Shown here piece by piece: positions 61,694-64,000 of a stretch of DNA of 64,000 bases. The position numbers and the translations under genes were made by a program. The notes under the pieces are model-generated. The model was given only the letters and a program-made list of their open reading frames with translations, was not told where the DNA came from and ran no database searches. Each line of letters opens with the position of its first letter. The first letter of the stretch is position 1. The stretch comes from CBDATG01 sp965200145. Its GTDB lineage: Bacteria > Chloroflexota > Dehalococcoidia > Lucifugimonadales > Lucifugimonadaceae. The DNA is taken from contig CBDATG010000001.1 in assembly GCA_965200145.1 (NCBI GenBank), positions 1-64,000 of the forward strand, in the 5' to 3' direction.

Positions 61694-62800
61694 ATGATCA
61701 CCGCCATCGTCGGACATGCGTCGGCCGGCAAGACGACGGTGTTCAACGCCCTCACGCGATCTTCCGCCGCCACTGGCTCATATGGAGCCACCAAAGGGCT
61801 CAACATCGGCTTCGGCGCGAAACCCGATTCGCGGCTCGACTTCCTAGACTCAGCGTTCAAGGCTAGGAAGAAAGTGCGCGCCGAAATGGAATTCTGGGAC
61901 ACGCCAACCGACTACTCAAAGACAGATATCTTCACCCGCGAAACAGTAAACTCACTGCAACGCGTGACATGCCTGCTGTTGGTAGTGAGGGCGTTCGACG
62001 ACCCTTCCGTACCACATCCATCTGGTAGCACCTCTTGGACTCGCGACCTGGAGCACCTCCTGTTTGAAGTGACTTTCGCCGACATCGAGCTGATACACCG
62101 ACGCATCGAGAGAATCGGCGATGGCATGAAGTCGATGAAGTCGGGCGACAGAGATAACGCAAGCCGCAACATCGGGGAGCTAAAGCAGATCCAGGCGATG
62201 TTGGAGACAGGCGAACCGTTGCGGTCGTCCGAGTTAACCGATGTGGAAAGCCGCGCCCTATCCGGTGCATTCACTCTCAGCAGTCTTCCAATAGTCGTCG
62301 CGGTGAACATCTCCGAGGAAGATGTTGGAGTAATCGCATCAGACGATCTGGAATCGCAAGCTCGCGAGACTGTTGACCAACTTGCACTAGGCGTTGACGC
62401 AAGAATCGTGCCGATCTGCAGCACCGTCGAGGCGGAATTGCGGCAGATGCCCGACGACGAATCAGAAGCGATTCGAAACCAGCTGTACGGTGGCATCAAC
62501 GCGAGCGAAGAGCTCATGAGCGAGTGCCTCAAGGCCCTGAACCTTGAAACCTTCTACACCGCGTCGCAGAAAGAGGTAAGGGCATGGCACTTCCCATCAA
62601 ACTCAACAGCCAGCACCGCCGCGGGAATCATCCACTCCGACATCGAGCGCGGCTTCATTAGAGCTGAGATAGTCACGTTCAACGCATTCGCACAATGCGG
62701 TAGCATGGTAGAAGCGAAGCGTGCGGGAAGCGTGCGACAAGAGGGCAGGGATTACGCACTGAGAGACGGTGATATCGCACACTTCTTGTTCTCGGTCTGA
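61694..62800 (+). CDS. YchF-like (OBG-type) ATPase/GTPase with degenerate G3 motif
   Basis: 368 residues. The P-loop is VGHASAGKTTVFNAL; the following segment PDSRLDFLDSAFKARKKVRAEMEFWDTP matches the YchF region around 'PDPRLEKLA...VEFVDIAG', but the DxxG of G3 reads DTPT. NISEED corresponds to the NxxE motif that lets YchF bind ATP. The C-terminal TGS/DUF933 part is preserved (GIIHSDIERGFIRAEIV, DYALRDGDIAHFLFSV). YchF proteins act on ribosomes and oxidative stress; this is a divergent paralogue. The upstream 283 bases hold no gene. Confidence 0.85.
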   Translation: MITAIVGHASAGKTTVFNALTRSSAATGSYGATKGLNIGFGAKPDSRLDFLDSAFKARKKVRAEMEFWDTPTDYSKTDIFTRETVNSLQRVTCLLLVVRAFDDPSVPHPSGSTSWTRDLEHLLFEVTFADIELIHRRIERIGDGMKSMKSGDRDNASRNIGELKQIQAMLETGEPLRSSELTDVESRALSGAFTLSSLPIVVAVNISEEDVGVIASDDLESQARETVDQLALGVDARIVPICSTVEAELRQMPDDESEAIRNQLYGGINASEELMSECLKALNLETFYTASQKEVRAWHFPSNSTASTAAGIIHSDIERGFIRAEIVTFNAFAQCGSMVEAKRAGSVRQEGRDYALRDGDIAHFLFSV

Positions 62801-62848
62801 CTCGTCGCACGGGCATCGAGTTGACATTCGCCAAGGAGGAACGCCCAT

Positions 62849-63562
62849 ATGCCATCGACGGTTACTGGCGGCAAAGATAGCGCGGAACGCATGTTGCAAC
62901 GCAAAGCGTTGATCGTTCGGATAGTGCAACCGATCCCCGGGTTGCAGGGTTACGAAGAGAAAGCTTCTGCTTACTGGCAGGCAGCGCGTCAACAAGTCAA
63001 TCGACAAGAAGCTTCGCTTGGCCACGTGGTAAGAGTCTTCGCTGAAGGTGTGATGGGACACGGCGAAGACGGGATGGTCGCACTTCGTCAAGCCAACCCG
63101 GGAATGCACAGGTATATCAAGAGCTTCACCGATGCCGGTGCCACCCTCGCTCCGTTCGAGGACGCTGAGCTCTTGCAGGAAACTGTGGATTGGACGCAGT
63201 GCCTGAGCATCCAACCTCGTAGCGAAAAAGTGCGGAACCTGCTTTTCGAGCAGTACAGTGCAGCCATTCAGGCACGAAGCACACATCTCGAAGCCGCGCT
63301 TGACGCGTCTATGGGTGCCGGCGAAGTTGCCCTAATCATGATGTCGTCCGACAACATACCGTTGCCCAGCGACATTGAGCGCTACCTGATCTCACCGCCA
63401 GAGCTGGACCAGCTGGACCGCTGGTTGCGCGAACAGCTCGCCAAGGCACAGCAGGAGTTGATGCAAGCAGCACAGGCCGAAGCGGACGCGGCGCGTGGCG
63501 GAACCAACACCGGAGCTGGTCAAAACCAAGCCGCCAGCGGAGGTCTCTGGACACCGCCCTAG
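62849..63562 (+). CDS. Conserved-looking soluble protein of unknown function
   Basis: 237 residues that I do not recognise. A strong AAGGAGG lies just before ATG at 62849, so translation is likely. The protein appears helical: residues about 30-160 have regular hydrophobic spacing (YEEKASAYWQAARQQVNRQ, VALRQANPGMHRYI) and the C-terminal third ends in a Gln/Ala-rich coiled-coil-like stretch (LAKAQQELMQAAQAEADAA) and a Gly/Asn-rich tail. No signal peptide or membrane span. It is 48 bases after the YchF-like gene and 46 before hemW, on the same strand. Confidence 0.7.
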   Translation: MPSTVTGGKDSAERMLQRKALIVRIVQPIPGLQGYEEKASAYWQAARQQVNRQEASLGHVVRVFAEGVMGHGEDGMVALRQANPGMHRYIKSFTDAGATLAPFEDAELLQETVDWTQCLSIQPRSEKVRNLLFEQYSAAIQARSTHLEAALDASMGAGEVALIMMSSDNIPLPSDIERYLISPPELDQLDRWLREQLAKAQQELMQAAQAEADAARGGTNTGAGQNQAASGGLWTPP

Positions 63563-63608
63563 GTCCGCCTAAGCAATACTCGCTGAATTCTGGACAGACT
63601 TTTAACGG

Positions 63609-64000
63609 ATGGAAGTCGGTGAAATCGTGCATGAGGTCGTTGGCAAGACGCACGCCAACGAGCCGGACCAGACCGACAGTCGACTGGGGCTCTACATCCA
63701 TATCCCGTTCTGTCTGACGAAATGCACATACTGCGATTTCAATACATACGCGGGCATCGAGAGCATGGTAGGCGATGTGGTTGACTCGCTCGACACAGAA
63801 CTACGCATCTGGGCTCGCCGACCAGACATCACTGAGTTCAGTAGCGTCTTCTTCGGTGGCGGGACCCCTTCGTACATCCCGACGGCGGCGATCCAACGCT
63901 TGATAAACACTGCGCGAACACGGGTAGGGACCACCAATCACGCAGAGGTTACTTTGGAGGCGAATCCAGACGACGTTAGTCGCGACAAGTTGATCAGATG
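63609..64000 (+). CDS. hemW: HemW-type radical SAM protein (coproporphyrinogen oxidase-like), C-terminus beyond window
   Basis: The plus frame from ATG at 63609 runs off the end with about 130 residues visible. After a short leader the sequence reads GLYIHIPFCLTKCTYCDFNTYAG, with the radical SAM cluster motif CxxxCxYC, then VFFGGGTPSYIP and VTLEANPDDVSRDKL. HemW proteins were annotated as oxygen-independent coproporphyrinogen oxidases but usually act as haem chaperones. The last part is outside the window. A weak ribosome site precedes the ATG, so the start is the less certain part. Confidence 0.9.
   Translation, partial: MEVGEIVHEVVGKTHANEPDQTDSRLGLYIHIPFCLTKCTYCDFNTYAGIESMVGDVVDSLDTELRIWARRPDITEFSSVFFGGGTPSYIPTAAIQRLINTARTRVGTTNHAEVTLEANPDDVSRDKLIR

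Noticed and set aside
1..64000. CRISPR array, insertion sequence or prophage
   Set aside because: No regular direct-repeat/spacer pattern, transposase, integrase or terminal inverted repeats were seen.

Overview
The window is one continuous piece of a bacterial chromosome with moderate to high GC, dense coding on both strands, no phage or insertion-sequence signature and no CRISPR array. Gene content points to the phylum Chloroflexota, most likely a marine or soil SAR202/Dehalococcoidia-type lineage. The clues are lipoproteins with long Val/Glu or Pro/Thr linkers, two D-galactonate-dehydratase-like members of the enolase superfamily (a family known to be expanded in SAR202), imelysin and di-heme oxidoreductase genes, and a mix of Shine-Dalgarno and apparently leaderless starts. 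This assignment is an inference from gene families, not a measured phylogeny.

Layout. 1-2847: a di-heme c-type lipoprotein cut by the window edge, an imelysin lipoprotein and a divergent membrane protein. 2929-9366: a complete peptide-type ABC importer (binding protein, two permeases, two ATPases) on the minus strand. 9542-17093: housekeeping genes for RNA and cofactors (fused RNase HII-YraN, mnmA, rsfS, ndk, tsaB, tsaE, thiL, a phosphoesterase, a tautomerase, thiE). 17293-25180: membrane pyrophosphatase, a nicotinamidase-like protein without its cysteine, competence genes comEA-comEC, and an EF-G paralogue. 25388-38098: sugar-acid and central carbon genes (two galactonate-dehydratase-like enzymes, rph, a LOG-like protein, eno, a TIM-barrel isomerase, a DUF3500 protein, fhs, a second di-heme lipoprotein, a Gfo/Idh/MocA dehydrogenase). 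38230-44863: two very large FtsX-type permeases with no ATPase beside them. 44946-54998: tRNA-Lys(CTT), a cyclase-family hydrolase, a YyaL-type protein, a small membrane ORF, an ABC-2 exporter, nadA, miaB, an RDD protein and a uronate-dehydrogenase-like SDR. 55158-64000: a degenerate FtsZ homologue divergent from a PD-(D/E)XK protein, then an aminotransferase, a methyltransferase, a TPR lipoprotein, holA, a YchF-like GTPase, an unknown protein and the start of hemW.

How the genes fit together. The importer, galactonate-dehydratase-like enzymes, isomerase, Gfo/Idh dehydrogenase and SDR suggest a heterotroph living on peptides and oxidised sugars. fhs feeds one-carbon metabolism. hppA would recover energy from pyrophosphate. 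comEA-comEC imply DNA uptake. Imelysin and the di-heme proteins suggest iron- or redox-linked functions at the cell surface. The most unusual item is the FtsZ-like protein, which keeps the fold landmarks of FtsZ but has lost the GTP-binding signature loop and a catalytic aspartate.

No stretch over 300 bases lacks a gene. The longest gap, 61411-61693 (283 bases), has an isolated TATAAT at 61477-61482 and nothing else I can support.
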